A DNA stretch of 64,000 nucleotides, from NCBI GenBank assembly GCA_002917075.1, contig NTMA01000002.1:682001-746000 (forward strand). The letters run 5' to 3'. Shown piece by piece: positions 1 through 11,907 of the stretch; position 1 is the stretch's first letter; each line of letters begins with the position of its first letter. Below the pieces are notes generated by a model. It searched no databases, was not told where the DNA came from, and saw only the letters and a program-made list of their open reading frames with translations. Source of the DNA: Hawksworthiomyces lignivorus (lineage: Eukaryota > Ascomycota > Sordariomycetes > Ophiostomatales > Ophiostomataceae). Made by a program: the position numbers and the translations under genes.

Positions 1-48
1 TTCCTTGCTGTCCTACAAGAAAGTACTAGATGTATACCGCTTGACCTA

Positions 49-205
49 CTATCCCCTTGAGCACCAAATTATTACTTTTTGCAGAAGATAATTTAATTGG
101 CTGAAACCCTTGCAAAGGTACAAAAACATACGTGCAACTGTAATAGAGAGTAAAGTACCACTTGTAAATGGTAAAAAAGTAATAATTTGGTGCTCAAGGG
201 GATAG
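49..205. mobile_element. MITE-like element with 32-bp perfect terminal inverted repeats
   Basis: Bases 49-80 are the exact reverse complement of 174-205 (32 of 32). The outermost bases include a TA at 50-51 and a TA at 203-204, so the element can be read as TA + TCCCCTTGAGCACC... + TA, the TA target duplication expected of Tc1/mariner-type insertions. The 93-bp interior has no coding potential, which fits a non-autonomous MITE. No second copy was seen in this window. The TIR and TA are seen directly; assignment to Tc1/mariner is inference. Confidence 0.7.
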
Positions 206-640
206 CAATTTTGGTGAGGCACTAGGAAGTCATCACAAATGCAACTTCTGGGGGGAAGATCGGAGGTACAGATTCTATGCATTGTCCTACGCATTTGACG
301 TAGCATAATACTCTACAGAAGAGAAAGACCCTCGAGACGAGAATGTACGAGCGCCTTTTTCGACATGCTAACGTCCTATGTTGTATTCCGTAGTCGCGCA
401 AAAATCGCTTGTCCGGCTTGTCCGTCCTATTTCGGAGTCGTCTCTCTGACCAATTCTGGCGCCAAGTGGATTCGCTAATGAACCTGACCAGATGAGGGAT
501 TAAAGCATCACCAAAGTAGTACGAAAAACAAAACCCTAAGAACAATAACAAGACAGTATGAATTTTTCTCCAGCTTTCCTATGGAGTTACCATTTTTTTT
601 TTTTGCTTAAATATTAAGCATTTTACTATTGAGAGCGAGC
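206..640. other. AT-rich spacer, no gene seen
   Basis: Small open frames here carry no recognisable motif and no splice-supported extension. A T-rich run lies near 590-604. Nothing else is supported. Confidence 0.5.
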
Positions 641-1088
641 TCAAAACCACCACAACTCACCAGCAACGCCTCCAACTGTCTAATAACCTCTGATCGGAAG
701 GTTGGAGGGCTCTCTCCATAAGGAGAGAGCCATGACAACCTCCCTTGGCGCGTAGGCAGCTGAGTTACGTGGTGAGACTGCAGTAACCTTAAGGCCGGGT
801 TGGCCTCTGGCCTACGCCCGGAGGCTTTCTTCGGTTCTCGACCAGTTCGCAACCAATTGATCTCCTTTTTGTTCTCACGAGTAGCCTCTACTCTGGTAGG
901 GAGCCGTATGTCTTCAGAAAGTGTGTATTCAAGTGCCTGCCTAGTCTATCTAGCAAAAAGAGCAAAAAGTCTGGCTCCGCCTTTTGTATGGCTTCAAGGC
1001 GGTGAGGGAGGGCAAAAAATAGCTTTAGACAACTAAATCCTCCACCCCTACCGTGCTGCGCAAGGGGTTTTCAGGCCTACAACTCACT
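641..1088 (+). repeat. Diverged dispersed repeat, copy 1 (inverted relative to 36657-36955)
   Basis: This stretch aligns along its length with the reverse complement of 36657-36955. Shared blocks include GTGGTGAGACTGCAG, CGGCCTCTGGC-like and CTAAATCCTCCACC segments. Copy 1 carries about 160 extra bases (812-970/975) bounded by CTGGC at 807-811 and 971-975. It also has a perfect 10-bp hairpin with ATAA loop at 708-731 that copy 2 lacks. Copy 2 has a TATA-like CATATAAAAGG, so the repeat may be an LTR or promoter-bearing element end. Family not identified. Confidence 0.7.
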
Positions 1089-1634
1089 ATATTTCTAAGG
1101 AGATCTTACCTTTGCACGAAATTCACTTCACGCAGAAGCACAAGGTGCTGGAGGTAACCTGGCTTGCCTAACATTACCACATTGTTGAAGTTCTATGAGT
1201 TGCTGCCGCTTATATTTACCGGTTTTCACTCAATGGAAATATAACATAGAAACCAGAAGCCGAATAGTTTTATTCTCCTCATTTGTTGTACGTTTATTAA
1301 CGTACGATTCAGGAACAATGAGTACTCAAGACCATACCAGACATCTACCTCTAGAATCTTCATAAGAGCAATGGTTAACTTGATGTTCAGCAACTATACG
1401 CCAAAATTACCTGTTGGATTCCCACCACTAACCACCGACTAATTGATGGATCTATTAGTAAATGCCCTGCATTGGTTACTCGGCTTGTGCAACGCATAGT
1501 TGCGTACTCGTATGTGCAGACGGGCAGAAACTGGACCGATCTTGAACTATTGACTCTTACAAGATAATATCAAACGAAGGCTCCAACTGCCGCGACTAGA
1601 AAAGTCTACATATTCGTTCTGGTCTGAGGGTAAT
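1089..1634. other. Intergenic spacer, nothing recognised
   Basis: AT-rich sequence without a supported open frame, RNA gene or repeat that I could match elsewhere in the window. Confidence 0.5.
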
Positions 1635-3367
1635 TTACCTGGACAAAGCGCAGCCACTTTCCACCTTTGCAACATTAACACTCATCTCTCTAGCTTGTTT
1701 ATCCAACTCCGCGGCCAACCGCGTCCCTTTGGAAGACGACGGAGCGCTGCCATGAGCACAAGCCTGTGTCTCAAGACCATATTGTACTAGCGGCAGGACG
1801 GAGCACTTGTAATCATGCGTGCGGACGCCAGCGTCCTTCGGCGGGGAGGTGATTACGACAGTGCCAATTCGAAACGTGAAAGCGCCAATGATCATCGCCG
1901 TCGGGGGCAACCCATGGCCACTTGATTGTGATGCATGTCGCATCCCGATAGGTCGTTGCATTCCAGAATTAAGAGCCAAGTGGCGTGTTGACGTCTTCAA
2001 GACTCGGCGGTACCTCGCATAGTGGATCATTGATCGGGTCAGCCCTTCGAAAATGTCCTCGATGCCAGGAAGTCAAGAGCTCCCTCGTTGTAGAACACCT
2101 GCCACATCGCCGGTCCAATGAACGTGCGTGCGGTGCCCTGAAGTACATACGCTTTGTCGAAGTATCCAGCGAAAAAGGATTTCAGGCTATTCAGCTGAAT
2201 AACATCAGTGGCGTATATACATTCAGTTCGGACATTCGTCTCGTTGGCCACTGATTGGGAGATATCGTAAGCGAGTCATTGAGTGCTCCCCTTGTCAAAC
2301 ACGTAGCCGCTTTGTGTCAGAAATGATATCTCGGTATTATTGAGACAAGATACATCAATGTAGCTCATGAGATAAGGATACCCTGCTGTCATATTTGCTG
2401 CAGACCAGGCTGATGAGGCCGACACGAGATCCTCAGTGAGAACCCCAGCGCTCACGTTGCCGGAATATGTTGCAACGCAGGTATACAGACTGCAAACAGC
2501 GGCGCCGTAGCCCTGTCATGCCTAGGATGAATTGGAGCCTGGTGCACTGGTGTTGCAATCTGATAGACTGGTAGCAATCAAAGCAACTTCTGAGAAGGTA
2601 GAGTCACTCTCAGAAAACTGGTCCCATGTGCCGAAGGTAGTAGACATGTTAAAGAGCACCAAATTCTCCTAGCGGTCGAGGGTCAGATCAGCTTCTGGCC
2701 AAAACCATCCGGAGCCGTTCTTGATTTCGACCAACTGGTGGGACATGTCGAGACACTTAGACCCATAAGATGAAGCGTAGTACCCCCTTAGAAAGGTGCA
2801 GTCCCCCGTCGGACAAGTAAAATTTACCGAGACTAGGCTGGAATTGAGCATGTCGAGGCTAATGATGCTCTGGGCGCCTACTGCGACCTCCTCTTGGCCG
2901 GCGCTGGAGTGACGTCCACCGCTAATATCAGCGTGGTACGTAGTTGATATGTAACTGTCAGTTGAAGCGTCGGGGATCATACAGGGCGAGTATTGTACTA
3001 GTTCCTGGCTGTCCGTGTGTTTCTCATCAGTGAGAAGCAATGCATTCAGCCACAGCTGGGTTACGGCGAATTTTATTATAGGAGTTACCACGGGTCGCGC
3101 CTGAGGTTCTAGAAGAGTTGGAGCGGGGGAAAGTAGGATGATTTGACCACGAAATGCCGTACTAAAGACGACAAGAAAGATAAATACGCTACGAATAAAC
3201 ATACGAGCGGAAAAAGACAAGCTAAAGAAGAGCGCATAAGAGAATGGCGGAACGAAATGACAGGACGGCAAAACAAGAGCCAGGGGGCAGGGATGAGGAA
3301 AATACGTGGCTTGCCGCATTGTTTTATTCGCCTTCGATTCAACTGAGATGAACTTGGCCGAGTGCAC
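1635..3367 (-). pseudogene. Broken DUF3176-type fungal membrane protein
   Basis: Three blocks in order on the minus strand look like parts of one fungal DUF3176-type gene. The first (about 3300-2669) has a hydrophobic N-terminal segment and the sequence NFTCPTGDCTF; a CPTGxCT motif is typical of the extracellular part of this family. The second (2251-2039) continues with a hydrophilic extracellular-like stretch and runs into a stop just past 1990. The third (2030-1635), in another frame, has a membrane-like segment followed by SVLPLVQYGLE and a helical tail like the family's C-terminus. No splice solution joins all blocks in one frame, so I call a pseudogene. An intact gene with unusual introns is less likely. 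Function of the family is unknown. Confidence 0.5.
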
Positions 3368-3399
3368 GATGCAGTGAGGCAGTTTGCAGCGTCACTGAC

Positions 3400-3455
3400 C
3401 ATGGTTCCCTGTTTTAGTACTGCCAGTAGGCCACTGTACCAGTACAAAATAGCAA
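3400..3455. repeat. Short partial copy of the 88-bp dispersed repeat
   Basis: The segment around 3426-3448 (CCAGTAGGCCACTGTACCAG then TACAAAA) matches the core of the repeat at 14076-14163 and 29267-29354, then diverges. It is probably a truncated, older copy. Confidence 0.5.
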
Positions 3456-3785
3456 CATATAATACCTGCGGAAGTACAAGGGACTTCCAAGAGACGAACC
3501 CCCTGATCCAAAGGATGCCAAAACTGGCGGCCAGAACAGCGCGCGTTTCCCGCTTTAACCTGTAACATCTACCTACAGCCTATTGAATCTAATTCTAGTC
3601 GACATACTGACTCATCTATGTATAAATTCAGTTTAAATGTTTTTCGTGTCTCGAATAACACGCTATCAGCAATACTTAAATAGGTAACGTTTTACTCTCT
3701 TTCCTTTGAGACGTGAGCGTAGCGTGTTCTTCGAAGGATGCCTAAACCTGGCATTCTTAGCCTCAACAACGATTTTATTATGTTC

Positions 3786-5677
3786 TTACACCCCCTCTAA
3801 ATGCCGTGTAGCATCCGAATTACTCTTAGGCTGGATTCCAACGACTTCCTTGTGCGTTCCACCGATCTCAAGCCTCTCTTGCTTCAACTGTGCAAAAGTC
3901 TTCTCTGCATCCCATGCCCAAGGAGTCGGTGCTGCGAACAAAAGATCCATGTCTTCGAGCTGCCTTTGGTTTGACTCGGGATACAATGAGTAAACTTATG
4001 TATGTGCAATTAGCAACTTGTTAAATAATTAACTACTTGGTAGGACAGTGCTTCTTACCAATGGGAATGCTCAGCACGTTAACAGCAGCGAAGATGTACA
4101 TCATCTTCTCGTTGATTGCACTGACAATATAGGGTAGCAAAAGGGTAAGTGTGCTTACGACATCTCAGTATCTTCTAATTCGCGATAAGTATGGTTATGG
4201 ACCAAGGCACTTACCCATTGCCAATACTCCAACCTACAACACCCCATGAGTTACCCTTTGCCCGAATATGGATGGGGAAAATCTCGGCAGGGTAAAGCCA
4301 TGGAACGGTAAGCCATGTAGCACCGAAAATAAAGGTGTACAGATAGACCATTGAAGCGGCTGCTGCTCCCCATTGGTTTGCTGCTGAAATGTTGCCATCC
4401 GACCTGGCATCGAGGCCGCCACGGGACAGACCGCCAACGAGAAACATCGCAATTGCCTGTCCGACTGAACCCCAGTAAAGCGTCCATCTTCGACCGATGC
4501 GATCAATTGTGAAAACACAAATTAATGTCGAAAACATGTAGAAGATGTTGTTGAGTCCCGCCACCCACTGAGTTTTGCTAGGTCCGAAACCGGCAATATG
4601 AAAGATGGCTATCCCAGGTTTTAGTTCTCAATGAGACTGCATTAAGTGGGAGAAGAGACTTACTGGGCCCATACATGGTTACACCTGCAATACCGGTCCA
4701 GCATTGAATAACTTGCAGCCAGATAACCAACTGCACTCGGCGGCCAGTGTGTAACCGACCCGACTTGATTCCAAACAGCATGTGGAAGTAGGATGTCCCT
4801 TCTGAACTCTTCTCGATTTCAATAGCATTGCGTATATTGTTGTACTCACTCTCAACCACCTCCGCCTGATTGCCATCAATTCCACGGAGACGTTCCAAGA
4901 TATATATCGCTTCTTGGTTTCGCCCGGCTTTGACCAGCCATCGCGGGGATTCAGGGAATGCCCAGCAAACGACCAGAAGGAATATAAGTGGTATGATTTG
5001 GAAAGCAATAGGGAAACGCCAGCGAATGGCAGATTCACCATTGTCAATGAAGCTAACACCGTAGGCAATCCAGTACGCAACCACAACGCCAAATATATTC
5101 AAGGTGAATTCCATTGCGATGAACGTGCCTCTGCTACTGTAATCAGAGAGCTCGGATGCCCAAGCTGGAACAATGCCGTTAAGAATGCCAGTTCCGATCC
5201 CGTTGACAAAACGAGAGCCGAGCATCCATGACGGATTCATGGCAGCTGATTGTAATGAAGCACCGAATATTGCCCAAGCTGATCCTAGTCCGATAGCTCC
5301 GATTCGCCCGTACTTGTCGCCAAAAGCGCCACCCGCAAGGCAACCAACAAGCGTGCCGAGATAGAAAATGGCCATAATACCTCCTTGGAGGAGAGTCTTT
5401 GTGATTACAGGATTCCCATCCTCGTCGAGATGTCCTAAACCCATGCGGTAAATATAATCTGTGCTCTGATTGACTCCTCCCATCAAGCCTTGGTCGTAGC
5501 CTTTTTGCACGTTGGTTAGAAGTCCTTGCTTTCTATATTTCTTATGGCGAAATGCAACATACCAAAGAAGAATATGGACATGCCGGCCAAGCCATTGACA
5601 GCAAGTAGAAGGCTACGCTTCTGCAGCCGGGAAGCAACCATCCACGACTTCGTTTGTTCTACTGTGAGAAACGCCAT
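3786..5677 (-). CDS. MFS sugar transporter (five exons, 549 aa)
   Basis: This is a plasma-membrane sugar/H+ symporter of the fungal MFS sugar porter family. Exons are 5677-5563, 5500-4664, 4608-4215, 4153-4059 and 3994-3786; all four introns have GT...AG ends and the sum is 1650 nt in one frame. Family motifs visible are GYDQG-MGGVN near the N-terminus, GDKYGRIG in loop 2-3, PESPRWL after TM6, IDRIGRRW in loop 8-9 and PAEIFPIHIRAKG in TM10-11. The C-terminal tail ESNQR-LEDMDLLFA is typical of lactose, quinate and hexose-type permeases of ascomycetes. Start at 5677 chosen because the ATG opens the exon that splices onto GYDQG. It is divergent from a polyol-type dehydrogenase 2.2 kb away. Substrate cannot be told from sequence. 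Confidence 0.9.
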
Positions 5678-7853
5678 GACGCTAGACTTTGCAATAAAGA
5701 GAGAATAATATTTGGGCAGATCTTGTCATTAGATTCTGTCGATTCAAGAGAAGATGTATGAGCAACTCTTAGCGTGACATACACCAGTAAAGGATTGTTT
5801 AAGGTACGGTGACTTCTTATAGTTTGCGGAGTAAAGTGGCAACCTATTGCTCGAACGATACTGTCGACATGGTGCGTCGCACTAAAAATGCGGAGCCCCG
5901 GAAAATCCCCAATTTTGCTCGATAACAACCAGATTCTGGAGACCTGCCAAAGCCGTAATCAGTGGAGTCAAGAGAACGCTACTGATTCTGCTTCGAAGAA
6001 TCGATCCTCGACACGAGGGTCCAACACAGAATCAAGCTTTTCTATGCCACCACCACGTCATTTTGGTTATCGTACCATATGGTGAATATGTGGGTAAATC
6101 TTGAAGAAATTTTTGAAGCAACAACTTGCAAAATATCCACTTATAATTGACACCGAGTGTCTTGAACTACATAAATGGGTTCATGTATTATGAAAACCCT
6201 ATTTTCTATGTAACCATCGCGGCTTTTTCGGAAGCCAGAGCAGAAATGGCTTTCATCCACTACAAAAGCTCCATTGTCGGTGCTGTCGCGGTGAATTTGC
6301 CGCAAAAGCAGGTGAAAGAGCGCAAGCCTATAAGTCGGATGTTAAAATATGGAGTTAGATCGAGAATATCCTCGAAGATATGACCGCCTCCTTTGGAAAT
6401 GGCTAATTGACATCATAGTAGCTACTGCTGGAATGTGCTTGAATCGTCTCCTGAATCTTCTGAAGACACCAAGAAGTTTATCAACGAAACTAAGGATGAT
6501 TGCATAACGTGGTCAATCCCACCGAGTGTAATTTTCGAGAAGATCAGGCAGCCTTCTTTCTTTTGGAATATTGTTTTCAGACTAGCGCGTAACAACACAG
6601 CCTGTGTTGCGAATTGTAAACGCCAGTTTTGCTCAGGCTCTATATAGCTGAAGGCATATGCTAACATATGTCGGCGTATTAGTTTAGTTCGGAGATGGAG
6701 CACTCAGCACAGAGCATATTTGTGCGTTATGAAGCCACAGAAGCAGTTGAGATAGTGGTGAGTCTTCATTGCTGAGTCTAATAAAACGTTAAGAATCTCT
6801 TCTGAAAGTGCAGTAAAAGATTTAAATAACTGTTATGCCGGATCACTGATCCTGTAGTAACATTGAATTCTTCCCTTTCGACTGACTCTTATGAATCAAG
6901 CGCATATGATGCCTGAAACTGTAGAGTCCATCTTTAATAAGTAAGAAATATTTTATTATTTACCTGGGTAGGTTATAAATATAAGTCCACATCAATTTTT
7001 TGTAATTTACGACTTCGAAAAAATACTCTTTACGTACATATATTTGTGTACTGCATTTAAGAAAAACGTAATGTGCTGGTAAAAGTGCACAGACGCGTTA
7101 TACCTGAGAGCAAGAACTACAGCAAAATCATTACAAAACCTGACAGAACACCGGTCTGAATTTAGGCTCAAACATCATATTTATGACTGTCCTATATACT
7201 GTTTTTACCGGTCTTTTGATGGTCTCATACTTGTGTGTGTGTGTGTGTGTGTTGAAGGGGTGAAGGAGGATCAATTGGTATGGCGCATGCATCAATATCC
7301 TGCCAATACGATCATATTTTCCTTAGCGTCCACTGCTATGAACTTATAGTAGCATCACGCACGCTCCGGCTGCCTACTGACAGTTCCTTGTATCAAGTGA
7401 CCGTGATAGCAGCGTGCGCCGAGATAAACCGGAGAAACGTGGGGATAGACAAGAATAATAGAAACAGAATAGGAGAAGAGAAGAAAAATCTCCTCATTTC
7501 ACAGATTTGAATACCATACCCTCGTCTCGGGGAGACGCAGAGAAGAAAGGGAAGAAAGAAAACATACCAAAATGAGTCTGGCTTTTCAGGACCTAACTAC
7601 TCTGCAGCCTTCCCCGCGCCCCACACGAATGTGTCCCCGGACGTCCTATAATGCTTTATTCTTCGTTGTTCCCCTTTTCACTCTCGCGTGGGTGGGCATA
7701 GAATTCTGCAGTCAACTGCCCATTCCCTATAATTGCTTCGTGGATTAACCTTTCGACGGAGTGGTCTCATTGATTTACTATGGCTGGCTCCGCTTCCTTT
7801 ACCTTGCCCAGCTCGATGAGGGCGTTGGGTCAGTACTTTTCTTCCCTGCTGGT
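5678..7853. other. Long divergent spacer between transporter and dehydrogenase
   Basis: About 2.2 kb of AT-rich sequence with no supported gene. It contains a TG dinucleotide microsatellite (7232-7253). Small ORFs near 6147-6703 and 7280-7510 have no recognisable domain. Confidence 0.5.
7232..7253. repeat. (TG)n microsatellite
   Basis: An uninterrupted TG dinucleotide run of about ten units, seen directly. Confidence 0.9.
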
Positions 7854-9109
7854 ATGAATTCCTCACAAGACAGCAAGTTAAAGAAACTTTCTAAGGTAAT
7901 AGAGTACTCGGCAGCTGAAAAGTTCAGCGTTGTAAATAAGCCCCTGCCGAAAGTCCGCGCGCATGATGTGCTAGTGAGTTCATCATTCAACACCCGAGGT
8001 CACGAGAGAGGAAATAGCACATCACAATAGTCTGCCTTCTAACTTCTATTTTCTAAAGATCAAAGTCAAAGCCTGTGGTGTCTGCGGTACCGACGTGCAT
8101 ATCCACTATGGCGAGTTTGGGGCGAGGGTAAGTAATTTTCCACTACACCGAACGAGACGAGTAAAGTTAACCTCGACAGTTTCCGCTCGTCCCAGGCCAT
8201 GAAACAGTCGGCATCGTAGCCGCTTTTGGCAGTGATGTGAAGGGCTTTGCCGTCGGCGATCGCGTCGTGGCCGACAACTCAGAGGTGTGTGCATCCTGTC
8301 ACTACTGTCGGCGAGGAAACGAGCTCTTCTGTGAGAATTTTGTCGCCCATGGTGTTATGGTCGATGGTGGCTTTGCCGAGTTCGCCGTCTACCCTGCTCA
8401 CCGCGTCTTCCAATTCGACCGCCTGTCTGACGTTGAGGCCACGCTGCTCGAACCCGCCTCTTGCGCCGCCCACGGTTTGGATAAAATTGTGCCCCGCATG
8501 GGCTCTAGTGTACTGCTCTTCGGCGCCGGCCCCACAGGGCTTATCCTGGCTCAGATGTTGCGCGAGAATGGCGGCTGCCGTACCGTCATTGCAGCACCTG
8601 CCGGGATCAAGATGGACCTTGCCCGGTCGCTCAACGCCGCTGACGAGTTAATCGAACTGCCACGCGAGCCGCAGGCCGCTGCCGTGGCGATGGAAAAGCT
8701 CCAGGCCGACAACCCGCACGGCTTTGATATAGTCGTCGAGGCCACCGGTAACAGTCAGATCCTCGAGCGGTCCATTCACTACGTGACAAAAGCTGGCAAG
8801 CTTGTCGTCTACGGCGTCTACAACGACGATGACCGCGTCCAATTCTCTCCAAACAAAATTTTCAAGGAGGAAATCAACATCATCGGCTCCTTCAGCCAGA
8901 CGTACAAATTTCCAGCGGCCATTGACTACTTAGGTAGGTGATCTAAGGTGTCATTTGTGGTATGATTCAACCACTGACACAGCGCAGCTCGGAAGCGCGT
9001 CCACGTTGAGGGCATCGTCAACAAAACGTTCAAGCTGGAGGAGTGGCAAGGCTGCCTTGACGCCATGAACAACAAGACTGTCATAAAGGCGGCTATTGTT
9101 TTCGATTAG
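7854..9109 (+). CDS. Zinc-dependent polyol dehydrogenase, D-arabinitol dehydrogenase-like (354 aa)
   Basis: A medium-chain (MDR) NAD(P)-dependent alcohol/polyol dehydrogenase. Exons 7854-7973, 8059-8127, 8180-8933 and 8988-9109 join in frame (1065 nt). Visible motifs are ACGVCGTDVH (catalytic zinc Cys at about 49), PGHETVG (His70, Glu71), four structural-zinc cysteines at about 100, 103, 106 and 114, and a Rossmann GAGPTG turn. The sequence most resembles fungal D-arabinitol dehydrogenases, which interconvert D-arabinitol and a pentulose in the cytosol; sorbitol or xylitol activity cannot be excluded. The start is the first ATG in the exon that reads into the GroES-like fold. The divergent neighbour is a sugar transporter, which would suit uptake and oxidation of a sugar or polyol. 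Confidence 0.85.
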
Positions 9110-9431
9110 ACGGGAATTTTTTATTTGCATATAGTTGATACGCAGCAAGTACAAAAAGAAAGACAACTGTAAATAAAAGAAACCAAAGCCTACGCTTCTG
9201 AATGCTGATAACGATCAGAATCATATTAGTAGCGCTAAGGAAATAACACTTGAATCATCTTTGAAAGCCGAAAGAAATTATAAATAAAATAAATAGGACG
9301 GTAATGAACGACCTCAAGAAATAATTTCTTCTGCACAATTTACACCCCACCTCATCCAAGTCCCTACAATCTTCCAAGTGAAAGAATTTGTCTTCTTATC
9401 TATCCTCTCCTAGATAATTTATACCCATTTG
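9110..9431. other. Spacer, no gene seen
   Basis: AT-rich 3' region between the dehydrogenase and the transporter pseudogene; nothing supported. Confidence 0.5.
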
Positions 9432-11167
9432 CTAGAACACACGCATTTCTGTGTCCTCCAATGCCTGATGCTTGGGACTAACAAAATGGCCCTCAATGAG
9501 CTGCTGACTGTGTCCGATAATGCCGTGATCCTCGAGGAGGTTTTGGGAATCGCTGTGCTTTCCGTTAGAAAGTCTTGGAAGTAAAATATAACTGGGAAGA
9601 AAAAAGAAACAAAGAGAAAGGAGCAGAGAGCCATACTTTAGCTTCTGATTTAGCAGGAAAATCACGAGCAGAAAGCCTGGGACGATGATAATCATGGCTG
9701 CGATGAAAAAGAACGATGTGACACTGTTGAACTGCAACTTTCGTCAATATTATGATCCATAAAACGATAAGAATTATTGGAGGGCCGGTCTTACGGTAGT
9801 GTTAATAGCATTCCATTCTGGACTTTCCCAGGCGGGAATTCCAAGAGTGGTGGAGTTGAAGACAGTTAATAAGCTCTGGGGTGGCCATCGGGCCAAGCTC
9901 TTTTGCCAGCTGTTGACGAAAAATGCTCGTGTAAATAGCTCCGCTGATGGCACTTCCTACGCTAGTTCCAACCATGCCAATGGTAACTACCAGGGCCGTC
10001 ATCTGTGCTGTTTCACTACGGGGGACGTTGATAGTAGCAGCAACGTAGCCACCACTCTGCACGATGCCGTCCCCTACACCTTGAATGACCCGTACAAGAA
10101 ATATTTCCGCCATGACTGAGCTTCCAGTACAGATCCTGAACATGACGCCGTATCCAATATGACGAATGCAGCAGCCAGCGAGAATCCACCACTTGTATGT
10201 GCGGGTCCTCCATATTATCAAGCCGAAGATCATGCTAGAGAAGAAGGTGAGAACGCTACTGATGAATTTTAGATTGTTGGCCCACTCGATGGTGAAGTTC
10301 TTAGTAATAATTGCCTAGTTGTATAGATAACTATGGCTGGTTGTTGCCACTGCCGCGTTTGTAAAATATATTAGGAAAGCGAGGGCGATGGCGTGGTGCT
10401 TGGTGTCGCGCATGAGGAAGATGGGATGCGCGGCGACCTATCCCTCGTATAACGGAAATATAGTGGTGATTCTAATGCCGCCAATAACGATAAACGTGAT
10501 AATACACAGCGTGTGATAGCCGCAGGGCTGTAGGCTTGCTATTGACAGGGGCACGAGGAGAAAAGCGAGGGATACAATCATGATAACCATACCGCCGAGG
10601 TCGACATGGGAGCAGAATTAATATAACGAGATTTTGGGCCGACCGACAAGTTCGAGTCTCTTGGCGCGGCGTCGTTCCGGATGAGAAAACTAGCGATAAG
10701 ACGGTGCCGATAAGGAAGATGATGGCAGTAATCCCAATGCCCCATTACCAGCCGATGCCTCCTGGAGAGACTACTTTGCGACTATGTAGGAGACACTACG
10801 ACAAGATTAAATACAGCCAAAATTAAAATGTAACACCGAAACCGCGCTAACGCGTAGTGGTCAAATCAACAATCACAATGGCGTTCATGGAATTGATTCC
10901 GCTGAGGCCCAGCAGACACAGAATGGTCCCTGCAGCAAAGGCAGCGAAACTCTCGGAGGTAGCTGCGACGACGAGGCCAACACAGGTCAAAGTTGTCGCA
11001 AAAGAATAGATGTAGCCTCGACCAACGACATCGGAGGTCTTTGCGTATAAGGGCTTGACCGGTGAGAAGGCCAAGTAAGCAGCGGCAGCCAGGGCGGCAG
11101 AGGAAACGAGAGCCTCAAAGTCAGAGAGTGCGTACGTCCAGTACGTGTTAAATGTCGTCACATCCAA
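9432..11167 (-). pseudogene. Degenerate MFS siderophore transporter
   Basis: The minus strand holds an N-terminal block (11167-10847) with LAFSPVKPLYAKTSDVVGR, the TM2-loop motif of siderophore-iron MFS transporters. A central block (about 10340-9802) has a YKWWILAGCCIRHIGYG-like segment and VQSGGYVA. A C-terminal block (9737-9432) has a final TM and a tail apparently separated by a small intron. Between the blocks the frame is interrupted by stops, for example TAG at 10440-10438 (after YEG) and TAG at 10317-10315 (after SYLYN). The intact family has 14 TM segments and about 600 aa and imports ferric siderophores. Because several lesions are present, I call it non-functional. The TAG codons are consistent with C-to-T change of CAG. 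Confidence 0.75.
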
Positions 11168-11907
11168 CTCGCTATATGGGAAGCAGGCAAGCAGGTGTCA
11201 GCTGAATTCTTCCAAACTTGGAGGCAAGAATTGTGTGCAGGTAGAAGCACATCTACGCCATCGCTATGGTGCTAGTTATTAGTTCCCACGTATCTTATAA
11301 GACTTAAAAATAAACACATGAGGAATATTCAAAAACAGATTAACCTTTTTGTTGGTGTCTTCGTTTAACTTCTTATAAAGCACCAGGAGAAAAACGAATC
11401 ATGACTCTGCACTTTTGTTATGATGTTCTCCAAGTTCATTCCCATCCCGAGGTACACAATGAGAAAAAACCAGGCAGGTATTCCGCCTCTTCTCCTCCAT
11501 TTTCATTGTTAATGCATCTTTCTCAGATGTTCAGATCGCCATCGGCAGCGCCATTGGTGTTGAAGACCTAGACCTAGTCGGTTATGTTCCAATAAGGCTG
11601 CAGTTCATTTTTTTTTTTAAAAAAATAATGGGGAGAGAGATAGAAACTGGCTTCTTACGACACAGATAGATAGCTTCTCCCAGTCTGGTATAAGGCATGC
11701 CGAAGAGAGTAATGTTGTATAGCCGCAGACTCTTTAGCGGTGGCAGTTCAAAGTTATATTGATGATTATAAGTTTCCATTTATGTTATTTATTTCGATCG
11801 AATGCAGCATGATATGCCGTAATTTATTCGGTTACAATTGCATTGTATATGTGGTTTGTACTTCGTTCTCTTCCCTTCTCATTCAAGTTTCACAATCCGA
11901 AATTGCG
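11168..11907. other. Spacer, no gene seen
   Basis: Short A/T homopolymers near 11609-11628; no supported gene or repeat copy. Confidence 0.5.
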
